Positions 10,540-20,457 of a DNA stretch of 64,000 nucleotides are shown here, piece by piece. Both the position numbers and the translations under genes were made by a program. How positions within the stretch are numbered: the first letter of the stretch is position 1; the number at the start of each line of letters is the position of its first letter. Source of the stretch: Acanthamoeba sp. SK_2022b (Eukaryota > Discosea > Longamoebia > Acanthamoebidae); assembly GCA_027943245.1 (NCBI GenBank), contig JANDJZ010000046.1:1-64000 (forward strand), written 5' to 3'. Under the pieces are notes generated by a model. The model saw only the letters and a list, made by a program, of their open reading frames with translations. It ran no database searches and was not told where the DNA came from.

Positions 10540-12454
10540 CTACTGCCTGTTGTTCCACGACTGGCTAGGGAACAGGTGCGAGGGCGACTCGTAGTTCATC
10601 GCCTGCTGCTGCTGGCCGTGGCCGTGGCCGTGCCCGGACGAGGTCTGCGGCTGCGGCGGGAGAGACGGAGAGGAAGGTGGCGAGTAGGGCGACGTCGCCT
10701 GGTAGGCCCGCCCGCCGTTTCCCGGGCCCGAGTGGAGCGGGGACGACCCGGGGCCCAGGATGCCGGGCGACGGCAGCGACAACGCCTGCAGGGATCGCAG
10801 CGGCGGCAAAATGGGAACTGCACGGAACGAGCTCGAGGTGAGCAAGTCTACACACAGCCAGACGGCAGATGCTTGGAGGGGAAGGGGGGAGGGCTCTCGT
10901 ACGCTGGGGCATGTGCGACTCCGTGGGCGGGAGGTGGGAGGAGGCCATCTGCATCTGCAGGGCGGCCGACGAGGTGGGTGGAGAGCCAGAAGTCGCGGAG
11001 GAGGCGGACATATAGCGGAGGTGCTGTTGGTGCACGGCGGCCAGGGGCGAGTTGGCCGATGAGGGTGGGGATGACGCGGAGGCGGCGGTCGACGCCGCCT
11101 GGCCCAGGAGGCTCGACTGCATCATGTGGTGCTGGTGTGCGGGGTCGTACTGCGCGTAGTGCTGTGGGTAGTGCTGCATGTGTGGCTGATGCTGCTGGGT
11201 CTGCGATTGTTGATGGTAGCTTTGTTGGTGGAGTGGCTGCTGCTGAGGCTGAGCGTGATGCATGGCCGCGCTGGCACGTGCGAGGCTCAGCATGGCGTCG
11301 CCGTCCCTACTCGCTCCCACTTGATGGAGGTGATGCTGGTGTTGCTGCTGCTGCTGTGGGTGTAGCTGTTGAACGCCGAGGTGGTGGTGGTGATGGTGAG
11401 GCACATCGTGCTGTGGTTGTTGCTGCTGCTGTTGCTGTTGGTGCATCTGATGGTGCATCGAATGCTGTGGCTCGTAGTGCGATTGGTGGGGGTGCTGGTC
11501 CAACGGGAGGCCGTGTTGGTGAAGCGCCGACGTCGCCGTCGCTGTCGAGGTGGACGTCGCCGCCGGGCTGCCGTGGGTCTTGCGCAAGTGCTGAGCCGAC
11601 GGCTGTTGATAGCCCTCGAGCTGCATCTGGAGCATTCGGTTCTTTTCCTCGAGCGCGGCGAGCTGGGCGTGGAGCTGGCGCGTGTAGTCGACGGCGCGCT
11701 CGAGAATGCGGATCTTGGAGGGCTTGGACTGCTTGCCGCTCGGGGGCAGGAGGTCGTTGAGCTCCGTCAGCTTGCCGTTGAACTTTTGCTTTCGCCGCCG
11801 CTCCGCTGCGTTGTGCAGCAGCTTTTCCTGTCCCTTCCTCTCGAATGGCCTGCACAAATCAACAAATGAATAAACCTTGTAAACGGCTACGTTCACGTCC
11901 AAGTCGACTCTTGCCGTTCGTGTACAGAGGTTTTATCACATTTATTTTGGTAATTTTGTGGATAAATATTAAATAAAATAAATTTTCATGGCTAGGGAGC
12001 CGCGGTTTTGGGTGTGCTAGGCACAAAGGAAAAAAGAAAATAATAAAAGATCATCGGGCTCGGTGGCCACTCACGAAGAAGGCAACCGTGGCCACAACAT
12101 GGTGACAAGTGGTGACATGAGATGCATCAAGGCTATGGTCACGAAAAAGATGGAGATATAAGAGGTGGACGGTGGGGAGGGTAAGTACTTCTTGCGTTCG
12201 GGTGGAGAGGAGTCTACGGGATCGTGCTTCTTGTGGCGCTTGGTGCCGCCGGAGGCGAAGGCAGAGGAGGCAGAGGGGGAGGGTGCATTTTGTTGGGGCG
12301 TTGTAGCCGAAGATGAGGAAGAGGGGGACGATGACATGGAGCTGTTTGTCATGTTACTCTGCAGCGAGAGGTTGGGGTTGGGTTTGTCGTCGTAGTCGTG
12401 ATAGTGGACGAAATGGAGGGGTGCGCTGTTGCTCATGCTCTGGCTCATCAGCAT
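10540..12454 (-). CDS. bHLH-leucine zipper transcription factor with Gln/His-rich region
   Basis: This is a nuclear DNA-binding factor that dimerises through a helix-loop-helix and zipper. Exon 1 (12454-12189) starts MLMSQSMSNSAPLHF and is Ser-rich with a basic cluster (TKRHKKHDP). The intron 12188-11850 is 339 bp and AT-rich; its donor and acceptor both fit phase 2. Exon 2 opens directly into the basic region LLHNAAERRRKQKF. Helix 1, the loop, helix 2 (SKIRILERAVDYTRQLHAQL) and a leucine/methionine zipper follow. The remainder is a long Gln/His/Ser low-complexity region typical of activation domains. A final exon (about 10836-10540) is Pro/Ser/Gly-rich with GHGHGHGQQQQ. The bHLH exon has no upstream in-frame ATG, which is why the distant exon must belong to this gene. 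Basic positions H5, E9, R10 and R12 are present but position 13 is Lys rather than Arg. This predicts E-box binding, with CACGTG preference uncertain. Confidence 0.85.
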
Positions 12455-12943
12455 GCCAAGCAGGTGGCCAGGTGGCGAAGGAGAGCTCACACACCGGTGT
12501 TCCGTCGGGATGCCCTTGGTGGCCAGCTGATGGTTGTGATGGTGCGCGCACAAAACAGAAAGAACACAGAGACACCCCCTCTCGTTCAAAGCTTCTCTAG
12601 CAACGCGGGTGGTGTGGTGATGCGACCTGGTGGACGTTTGAAAAAAGGGTGGCAGGTGGTTTGTGGCACGTAGCCAGGAGGTCGACGCTGCGGAGAAGGC
12701 GCGTTTTGAAGAGGCCTACCGGTAGTCGGCCCTATCTGTCTACCCGGCTACCAGGTCCAGTTTAAGTGGTGGCCAAGGAGCGACCGGCGCGTGGGTTGTA
12801 GAGCAACCGTTCCGGCCACCCACGTTGCCATTACCTTAAACCTACGCTCAAAATTCAAACGGCTGGCTATATCGCGCCATGAAACCTGCCACCAGATTCC
12901 TCGGAAATATTCAAGCTTGGATACAGCCACCTTAACATAACAT
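12455..12943. other. Upstream region of the bHLH-zipper gene
   Basis: No convincing coding sequence is seen between the bHLH-zipper start and the E-box cluster. The frame continues open upstream of 12454 to 12589 on the minus strand, so a longer first exon or 5' untranslated region is possible. The rest is GC-rich promoter-like DNA without an obvious TATA box. Confidence 0.4.
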
Positions 12944-12949
12944 CACGTG
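12944..12949. promoter_or_regulatory. E-box CACGTG in divergent promoter
   Basis: A perfect CACGTG palindrome lies in TCACGTGGC, followed within 10 bp by GCGTCACGA. It sits in the spacer upstream of the bHLH-zipper gene and next to the earliest possible ATG of the methyltransferase. Class B bHLH-zipper factors bind this hexamer. Confidence 0.5.
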
Positions 12950-12952
12950 GCT

Positions 12953-14835
12953 ATGCGTCACGACCTGGCAACAGCCGCTTCCTCATTCGGCCGTTCCGAG
13001 CGGGTTTTACGTAGGTGGTCGTCATGGCGGTTGGAGGAGGGCGCTGGTTGGTGCTTCGTATGGCCGTTACATTTGATTAATTGCCAAGTCACATGTGTCG
13101 CGACGTCACTCCCACGTGGGATTGCGTCACGTCAATCATCGCACCAGTTGCTTTTCTCGATCAGTAGGAAATTTTATTATTCCTTATTTTCTTTTGTAAC
13201 GAAAGATGCAGAGCAGAGGTACGCATCTCGCCAACAAGGAATTATTGAGCGCCGCAAAGTGGAGATAAAGACTGATACGTCCCAATTTGACGAGGTACTC
13301 ACTATCTTTCCAACATCAGCGCATTTGCCCACAGATGATCCCAATTTTGGGCATTGGGAGGCCATCTTTGGACGGAAAAAGAGCAAGAGACGCACCGTGG
13401 GTTTCGGTACGCTCGACAAGAAGCGAAAGGCCTGGTCCGACCTCGAAATATATCCTTTCATCCTTCGCGATGTGTCAAATCTCCGCCTGATTTATTGTTT
13501 TCGTACTTCATTTATTTTTATTTAATTGCGGTATCATTTTGCTCTATTTGTTATCCTTGACTACTTCTCGCACATACCTGCGTGAGCTCTCCATTGTCGA
13601 CGCTGGTGCGCCCTTTCTCCTTCGCCTGTTTGTGCGCTTCTTTGGTGCACCTCTATGTCTGCTGACGTCGGCCCTTGCTCAGGAGTGGGTTGTGCCGTGT
13701 GGGACGCGGCGATCATCCAGGCCAGGTGCGTCTGCCAATCTCTGACTGCAGCTCGCGCTTCAGTTCTCGCCGCCTCACCTCGCCTCACCGTCCTTCGTGC
13801 ACTTCGCTCTTCACAGATGGATCCTCGAGAACAGAGACATCTTCGACGGCAAGCGGGTGATCGGTACGGCCGCCCTTCGACAATGTGCTCTGCTCTCTTA
13901 TCACTGATGGCCGGCCCGCCGCTCCTTCTCCCGCAGAACTGGGCAGTGGCGTGGGGTTGCCCGGCCTGACCGCTGCCTATTTTGCGGCCAGCGTCGTGCT
14001 CACCGACCACATTGCAGAGGTACCACACATACACGCGCGCGCACGTTTATGTGCAGGCATTGTCGGCGTAGAGTATGGTTGTAGTCATGATTGCCGTAGC
14101 GTTGGGTTGGATTGGGTTTCCTCACGCTTCGACTGCTTTTCGTATTGTCACACAAGCTGGTCGACAACCTCAAATACAACATCGAGATCAACAGCAACGT
14201 GGAGATGGACGGCGGCCGATTGAACGCTACCAAGGACATCTCGACGTGCACCACCGCCGCCTACCTCAACTGGCACGAGATTGACCAGCCCGGCTTCGAT
14301 CAGGTACACACTGCCGCCTCCTCTGCCTCGAGCTCGTGCCTTACACGCTTGTGTCTCTGCCTCCCCCCCTCTCTCCCTCCCCGCGTCGCTTTTCTCCGGC
14401 ATGCTCGCCACGCAGCCCGAGCTGGAGTTGGCCGACATCATGCTCGGATCCGAGCTCACCTACATGGAGAAGAACGTGGACCCGCTCATTCGCGTGGTTA
14501 AGAAGTACCTCAAGCCCGACGGCGTCTTCTACCACGTCTTGTCCGACGACCGAACCGTACACCCCCCCCAAACCCTCTCCTCAAACTCTGCTGTTTAAAC
14601 TCTGTTGTTCAACGGCCAACAAGACCTAACTTGTGCGCGTCGTGGGCATCGTGCGATCTCGCTCCAGGGCGTGTCTTCGTTCCTGCGAAAGATGGAGGAG
14701 GACGGGTGGGAGTGCCACGTCGTGCCCGTGCCGCAGCGCATCTTGGACATGGGCCAGTTCACGGGGCAGCGGTGGGAGACCTACCGGCTCTACACCTTCA
14801 AGAGGCCCAGCTCTCCCTACCCCGTCGCCCAGTAG
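12953..14835 (+). CDS. SAM-dependent methyltransferase, family 16 (METTL21/FAM86-like)
   Basis: Proteins of this family methylate lysines or other residues on proteins. The conserved core is clear over several exons: GVGCAVWDAAIIQARW (about 13685-13820), the SAM-binding motif VIELGSGVGLPGLTAAYF split by an intron (about 13855-13985), VVLTDH (14000), the post-motif segment LADIMLGSELTYMEKN (14430), and a C-terminal strand KYLKPDGVFYHVLSD, ending RWETYRLYTFKRP with a stop at 14835. The upstream exon (about 13205-13460) is basic and ends WSDLEIYPFILRD. The true start is not settled. The only in-frame ATG is at 12953, but the DNA between it and 13200 carries E-box and CRE-like elements, so an unseen splice or a later start is possible. 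Substrate cannot be read from sequence. The gene is divergent from bHLH-zipper and convergent with the cupin gene. Confidence 0.75.
13102..13134. promoter_or_regulatory. Cluster of ACGT-core elements (CRE-like, E-box, tandem CGTCA)
   Basis: Within 33 bp there are GACGTCAC (CRE-like), the 10-bp palindrome CCCACGTGGG with a CACGTG E-box at 13113-13118, and CGTCACGTCA with two CGTCA half-sites. These suit bZIP and bHLH-zipper factors. If this is promoter DNA, the methyltransferase coding sequence starts downstream of it. Confidence 0.5.
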
Positions 14836-15031
14836 CCCGCGATCGTCCCATTGTTCCGGCCCGATCGACACGTGCGCGTCGCATCACGCCCAAACGCGAC
14901 TTGACAAGAGCGCGGATTAAAGGAAGGACTGACGTCAGCAAACCGCATCCACTCACGCAGGCCTCTCTCTTCGAGGGGGAAAATGGAGGGCTATACACAC
15001 ACACTAGAGGCAACTTGAGGGCGGCTGTCTC

Positions 15032-15843
15032 TCAGGCGGCGCGCCAGCAGGTGAGGAGAGGTCCGTCGACGCCAAAGAGAGGGTCCTCATCGGGCAGGGC
15101 CAGAGCGCGGATGCGTTCGTCTGCGGCGGGCCGTTCTTCGGGCTTTCCGTACTGCATGTCCACCTTCTGGCCTCGAGGATAGAAGCCCACCACTGCAAAG
15201 TCATCGCTCTGCTCCAGGCACTTGTGCGCCACTCCTGTATGCACGTCAAGCACACACGTCAGGTCACACAGCTTCCATTTCTCCACTCATCTTCAGGAAG
15301 GCAAGCGTGGGATGGGCTGTACCTGCGGGAATGATGATGGTGTCACCCGCCTCTACGGTGTGACTGATTCCCTCGTCGCCTCCAAACTGCACCGTGGCCT
15401 TGCCTGCGTATACGCCTGCAAAATGGCACCGGGAGGGGTGAGCGTGCAGCAGCAGCGCTAGATGAAGGGGCAAGGGTGGGACGTACCGAGACCCTCGTGT
15501 GCGGTGGAGTGGTAGTGATGGTAAGGGTAGATGCCATCGCGCCACGCGTCGCCCCAGCCATGTTTCACCACCAGCCGCTCGAACACCGAAGCGGGGTCAC
15601 CGTCGGCTACCTTCAGATCGACCGACTGCTTGTAGACCAGCAGCGGAAGCTTTTCGTTGTTGGGGAATCCCTTGCCATCATCTGCCGCACCACCCATCTT
15701 CTGAGCGCTTTCAGCATAATTTTGGTACATTAAGGAAAGGCAATACCTTTGATGAGGAAGGAGTGCACACTGCAGGGGGCGCCTGCTTCGCCCTTGAAAA
15801 GCACTGAATGTGCCATCAGAAGTGAGGCTGCTTTTGCGTCCAT
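15032..15843 (-). CDS. Cupin-domain protein, YjlB type
   Basis: This is a single double-stranded beta-helix (cupin) protein of unknown substrate. It starts at the ATG at 15843 (MDAKAASLLMAHS). A phase-1 intron with acceptor GCGGCAG joins SFLIK to DDGKGFPNNEKLPLLVY, restoring the YjlB-family N-terminus (a DDG..PNN..LPLL pattern). Cupin motif 1 is GIYPYHHYHSTAHEGLG with the metal-binding His cluster and Glu. Motif 2 is VEAGDTIIIPAGTAHK, split by an intron. The C-terminus FAVVGFYPRGQKVDMQYG then EDPLFGVDGPLLTCW closely follows the family. Bacterial members are small stand-alone cupins, so a prokaryotic origin is possible; the introns show it is settled in the genome. It is divergent from the AFG1-like gene across 73 bp. 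Confidence 0.85.
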
Positions 15844-15916
15844 CTTCGCTCTTCGCTGTTTTATTTTTCCTAATTTTCTCCCTTCGATTTCATTACTTTT
15901 CTCTATCGGCTGGGAG
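15844..15916. promoter_or_regulatory. 73-bp divergent promoter, cupin / AFG1-like
   Basis: The two start codons are divergent and only 73 bp apart. The stretch is pyrimidine-rich on the plus strand (TTTTATTTTTCCTAATTTTC) and is the only space available for both core promoters. Confidence 0.5.
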
Positions 15917-18395
15917 ATGAGGCGGCTTGCGTGCTGCCGGGCGGGTCCCCGATTGGGGTCGCCCATTCGAATGGCACCCCCTGCAAGGCGCATCATTCCT
16001 TCGGCCTTAGCCACAACAACTCTACAACCGCTGCCTATCAGATTTTCAGTTCCGCTTCACCTCCGCGGCTCTAGCGCTACCTCTTCGTCGTCCTCGGCTT
16101 TTTCGACAGTTGCAGAGCGCGATGGCCACCACCATGAGCACGGTGGCCCCTTGCGAGCCTACGACAGGCTGGTGCAGGAGAAAAAGGTCAACGACGACCC
16201 CTCGCAGCGACGAGCGCTGCAGCACCTCCAGGCTCTACACGACCAGCTCGTGGCCGAGCAGAAGGCCCGCCACCACCATCAGCAGCCTGCGCCACCTACG
16301 GGCCATGTGCCGCACCATCCGCCGCGCCAGGAGCCCGAGGTCGATCGTGCGCCCTGGTGGAAGGTGCGCTCGCCCCCACGTCCCGCGTGGCCACCTGCGC
16401 CTACTGACGGCGGCCCCCTCGACAGTTGGCATCGTGGTTCGGCAGCGTCACGTCTGAGTCAGACGCGGCGACCGAACCTGGCGACTCTGGTGCGGTGAAG
16501 GGCGTCTACATGTACGGCGACGTCGGTACCTCACCTTGCCAAACGCGCAAGTGGCTTGACGGATCCCTAATCGCGTCTGGTCGTGGTCTCATTCCCTGTT
16601 TGAACACATAAGGCTGTGGAAAGACATTTTTGATGGACCTCTTCTACGAGGGCGCTCCGGTGCCCAGGAAGCGCCGTGTCCACTTCAACGCGTTCATGCT
16701 TGAGGTACTCGCCGGGAAGCGTCCGCTTTGTAGACTTTTTGGCTTGCGTTGCGCTGACCTTGAGTGTCCCACGCCCGCGCGATAGGTGCACAGCAAGATC
16801 CACAAGTGGCGGGAGGGCAAACGTCGCGCGCTGGAGAAGAAGCTCGAGGAGGAGCGAGAAGGTGCAGTATAGATTCTCGTCCTCTGCTCTCCATGTTTGA
16901 CTATGTGCGTAGTCTCAAGAGTGGATGGTAGGGCCCGACCTGCCAAACTTTAATTTGGGCGTTTCGGCTTCGCTGGGCGAGGAGGAGTGGGGCGATCCCA
17001 TTCCACCGCTTGCCAGGGAGCTGGCGGCTCAGGCTCCTCTCTTGTGCTTCGACGAGTTCCAGGTCTCTCTTTACCCACTCTCCTCTCCCCTTGTGCCTCA
17101 TCCAGGCCTCATGCGCTTTCCTATCCTCTCCAAACGCCACCCAGGTCACCGATGTGGCCGACGCCATGATCCTGCATCGCCTCTTCTCGCTCATGTTTGC
17201 GCATGGCCTCACGGTAGTCGTTACCTCCAACCGACCGCCGGATGGTATGTTGTTTGGCCTCTTTGGGGAGGGGGCAGTCGTACAGCGAGAACGAAAATGA
17301 TTGATTGCACGCGCCTGTTCCTTTGTCGACTACTGCTCCCCACCGGCAGACTTGTACAAGGGCGGACTGCAGAGGGACCGCTTCCTTCCGTTCATCGATC
17401 TGATCAAGCGGCGCTGTGTGGTTCATGACTTTGGTTCCGGTCGCGATTACCGCTTGCGAGGTACCACGTCGATGCCCTCCTATTGAGGTTCTATTGGCTG
17501 TCTAATCGACGTGTGAACACGCCACCACAGGGAATCAGAACATCAATATTTACCAGGTGTACGTATCACACGCTACCAACACACGAAGCGACGATGATAT
17601 TAATCTGCTGTTGACTCTTGTCTGCACAACAGTGAGAAGCCCGGCGTCGATGTGGCCCAAAACCTGGAGACTCTCTTTGGTGAGCTCACGCACCACGTCC
17701 CTGGTATGCTCGCTAGTCCTGCTCCTCTGTCGTCCCGCTTCTGGCCTTCTTGGGCTCACGCGCTCTCTCGAATCTGAATCTGCACAAACAGCGAAATCGG
17801 TGAGCGTGAGCGTGGGCGGACGCAAGCTCTTTGTTCCTCGAGCAGAGAGGGGAGTGGCCTTCTTCTCCTTCAACGACTTGTGCAAGCAGGTTGCTCTCAT
17901 TCAGGCAGGGCTCTGCTCCGTGGTGCCTGCCAGCTCTCACCTCGACACCTTTTGCGCAGGCACTCGGAGCGGCTGACTACATTGCCATCAGCAAGGAGTT
18001 CCACACTGTGATCGTAAGCGGAATCCCGAAGATGGAAAGCAGGCATCGAGAAGAGGCCAAGCGATTCATCACCCTCATCGACGAGCTCTACAACCACAAG
18101 GTGCCTCACGATGCGCGCTCGGGACGGGGTTGCCCCAGTAGTCTCACCTAGGTCGCCCTCATGTGCATACACCCGGTCTCAGGTCAAGATGATTTGTTCA
18201 GCCGCCGCCGAGCCGAGGCAGCTCTTTGCGGGCGGCGTCGAGAAGCGCGAGTGGTTCGACGAAGCGACGGGCAAGAATGTGGGTACCATCTGGCAGGGCG
18301 AGGAGGAGCGGTTCATGTTCAACCGCACCGTGTCCCGACTCATCGAGATGCAGTCCGACGACTACCTGCAATCGCCACACAAGAAGGAGGCCTGA
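15917..18395 (+). CDS. AFG1-like mitochondrial AAA ATPase (LACE1 family)
   Basis: AFG1/LACE1 is a mitochondrial inner-membrane ATPase linked to turnover of respiratory subunits. The start at 15917 gives [15 protein letters not shown], a basic presequence suited to mitochondrial import. The family N-terminus [20 protein letters not shown] follows. Walker A is [20 protein letters not shown], interrupted by an intron at 16526-16613. The family signature [17 protein letters not shown] comes next, then Walker B in [16 protein letters not shown] (about 17040-17170), the sensor segment [19 protein letters not shown] and the C-terminal part [17 protein letters not shown] with [16 protein letters not shown]. 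The protein ends SPHKKEA at 18395. All catalytic landmarks are intact. At least ten short introns are present. Confidence 0.92.
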
Positions 18396-18495
18396 CCGGC
18401 CGGTCCTTCCTTCTGTCCAATTACCTGAAGTTGCTGACGTGGCCGACAATGAAAAGGGACAAAAGCACTATGTTGTTGGTGTTGGCCAACGCAGA

Positions 18496-19918
18496 ATGAT
18501 GGACGCAAGGCCGCCGGAGGACGACGAGGTGCGGGAGGAGCTTGCGTTGGTAGCACCGACGGCTGAGATGGTGGATGCGCTGCGGATGCAGCTCCTTCCC
18601 CGGATCCCCTTTGGCCAGGTCTTGAGCGCCTACGTTAATGCCACCCCGTTCGATACCCTTCGCACCTTCACCCGCTGGAGCCTCCTCTGGCAGACATCCG
18701 ACACCAAACAACTTGCAGGTATCCTTTTCGATTTTTTTATTTTTTTGAATCTATTAAAAGTTTAAATAAAGATAATAATTTAATCTTCCGGAACATTTCT
18801 AAGCTAAATTAATTGATATCAAAAACAAAAACAAAATCAAAAAACAAACAAACAGCGGCTTTATGCCAGGACCTGCGGGACCGGCGGTTATCGGTGTTTG
18901 GCGAGCCAGCAGCCCTCGAAGCTTTGCTGCTCGCCTGTCCGGACATCGCGCGCCGCCAGGTATTTGCGAAAACAGGCGAGGGCGTCTTTCACGGAGTCGA
19001 TGAGCGACTGGACGCTGCTGTGCGACGAGCCCTGCTGCATCACGGTACCTGCGACCCTAAGCACGATCTTAACAAACGTACACTTTCTGTTGACCTTTGT
19101 TGCTGCCAGTGGGCAAGATCTTCTCGGATGACCCTTATGAGGGTTGGGTGCTACATGATGAAGCCCAGCTCAACCAGTCCCAACTCAAGACCTTGGGCCC
19201 TTGCCTGTACGAAGGTATGGCTCAGCCCATTCGTTGATGATCACAGTGAAACGCCACCCGTATCATTGGCCAATTGAATTGCATAGATGTGGTCCGCGAG
19301 AGCGATGCGGAGCTGATCAACAGCAAGTGGACCTACAGCTCTGCAACCAGTCTGGCGACCATCATGGACTGCATTCGTGACCGGCCGTCGGTCTGCATTC
19401 GCAGGCGAAATGTACGGCCGTGCAATCAGTGCTGATCGTTGCTGTGTTACCAAGTTTTCTGTCTATGTTTTATATAGGAAGCGGGTCAAGATGAGATCAT
19501 AGCTTGGAGTCTAGTGCGAGTTGATGGGCAGGTAGGCATGACCTATACAGCAGAAAAATTCAGAGGGCAGGGTCTCGCCAAACGCGTCATCGTGCGGCTG
19601 TGCCAGAAGCTTCTGGAGCGCCGAGACTCCGAGGACAGCCACTCTACTGCAAGCAACCACAGCACGCCCTGGACGCCCTATTGTTACATTGACCCAGGTA
19701 CGTGTGCTGCCCTGTTTTAAATTTTTCGGTTTCTCGTCACTGAAAACCCTGCTCAACTGCGGAATTTCAAGCGTTTAGAGAATACACGAGAACTGATGAT
19801 CGAAACGCACATTGTCTTTCTCTTTCATTGGCCATCCGCAGAGAACGTTGCTTCCTACACTATGTTCGCTTCGCTCGGCTTCCAGAAGGTGGGGACCTTC
19901 CGTTGGATCAAGGTCTGA
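18496..19918 (+). CDS. GNAT-family N-acetyltransferase (glycine N-acyltransferase-like)
   Basis: The start is the first of two adjacent ATGs (MMDARPPEDDEVREEL) 100 bp after the AFG1-like stop. The N-terminal half has a pattern seen in glycine N-acyltransferase-like proteins: FGQVLSAYVNATPFDTLRTF, then a region with DDPYEGWVLHDEAQL. The C-terminal half is a clear GNAT acetyl-CoA fold: IIAWSLVRVDGQVGMTYT, the pyrophosphate-binding loop RGQGLAKRVIVRLCQKLL, and the final strand DPENVASYTMFASLGFQKVG, ending FRWIKV with a stop at 19918. The intron after KQLAG is AT-rich and longer than most. The acyl acceptor is unknown. Confidence 0.8.
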
Positions 19919-20457
19919 CGTGTGCCTCCGCTGCACCCACCGCACCTGCCAGGTATGTAGTCAAAAGGAAGGTGATGTGTGGCTCCCTTCTCCTTTTCAG
20001 CGACCTAGGAGTACGGGTCTGCAAAAAACCGCACAATAAGAAACTAGAAGGCGGTTGGCCGTCAAGCCCTCACCCGCTCCTCCCGCAGCTCCCCCGCAAC
20101 GCCCGTTTGCTCAAGCGGCACCAGGAATAATCCGGTCTTTTTCAAGTTTTATCGGCCAGCAGCCCCACCATTGGCCCACCACGTTTGGAAAATATTTTTT
20201 TAACGGTTTTCTCTATTTTAACCGACAAGTTACCCGGTTTGGCAAGCCCGCCAAGCGGCGTACCATAACCCAAAACTGAGGAAGGGGCACCCGTCTCTTG
20301 CAGTCCACACCATTCTACTGAACACCCCACCAGGAAGAACAACCTCACAGAGAACGCGGCATACGGCAGATCCTTGGCACAGGTCTGCTTAATCTTAATT
20401 TCGAACGATTGGTTACGATTTCGGGAGTGGGCTGGCGAGTTCGCACTTCTGCCTACA
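19919..20457. other. Intergenic region, GNAT 3' side to next gene
   Basis: No coding sequence is supported. The 3' part (20150-20450) is AT-rich in patches (ATATTTTTTTAACGG) and probably holds the promoter of the downstream gene. Confidence 0.4.

Noticed and set aside
10528..11760. 410-residue open frame on the plus strand
   Set aside because: It is antisense to the Gln/His-rich bHLH-zipper exon. Its Arg/Gly/Val-rich composition is what CAG/CAC repeats give on the other strand.
12071..12589. Separate single-exon gene of 172 residues upstream of the bHLH exon
   Set aside because: The bHLH exon has no upstream ATG of its own, and a phase-2 splice joins this exon to it exactly. The last part of the open frame is read-through into the intron.
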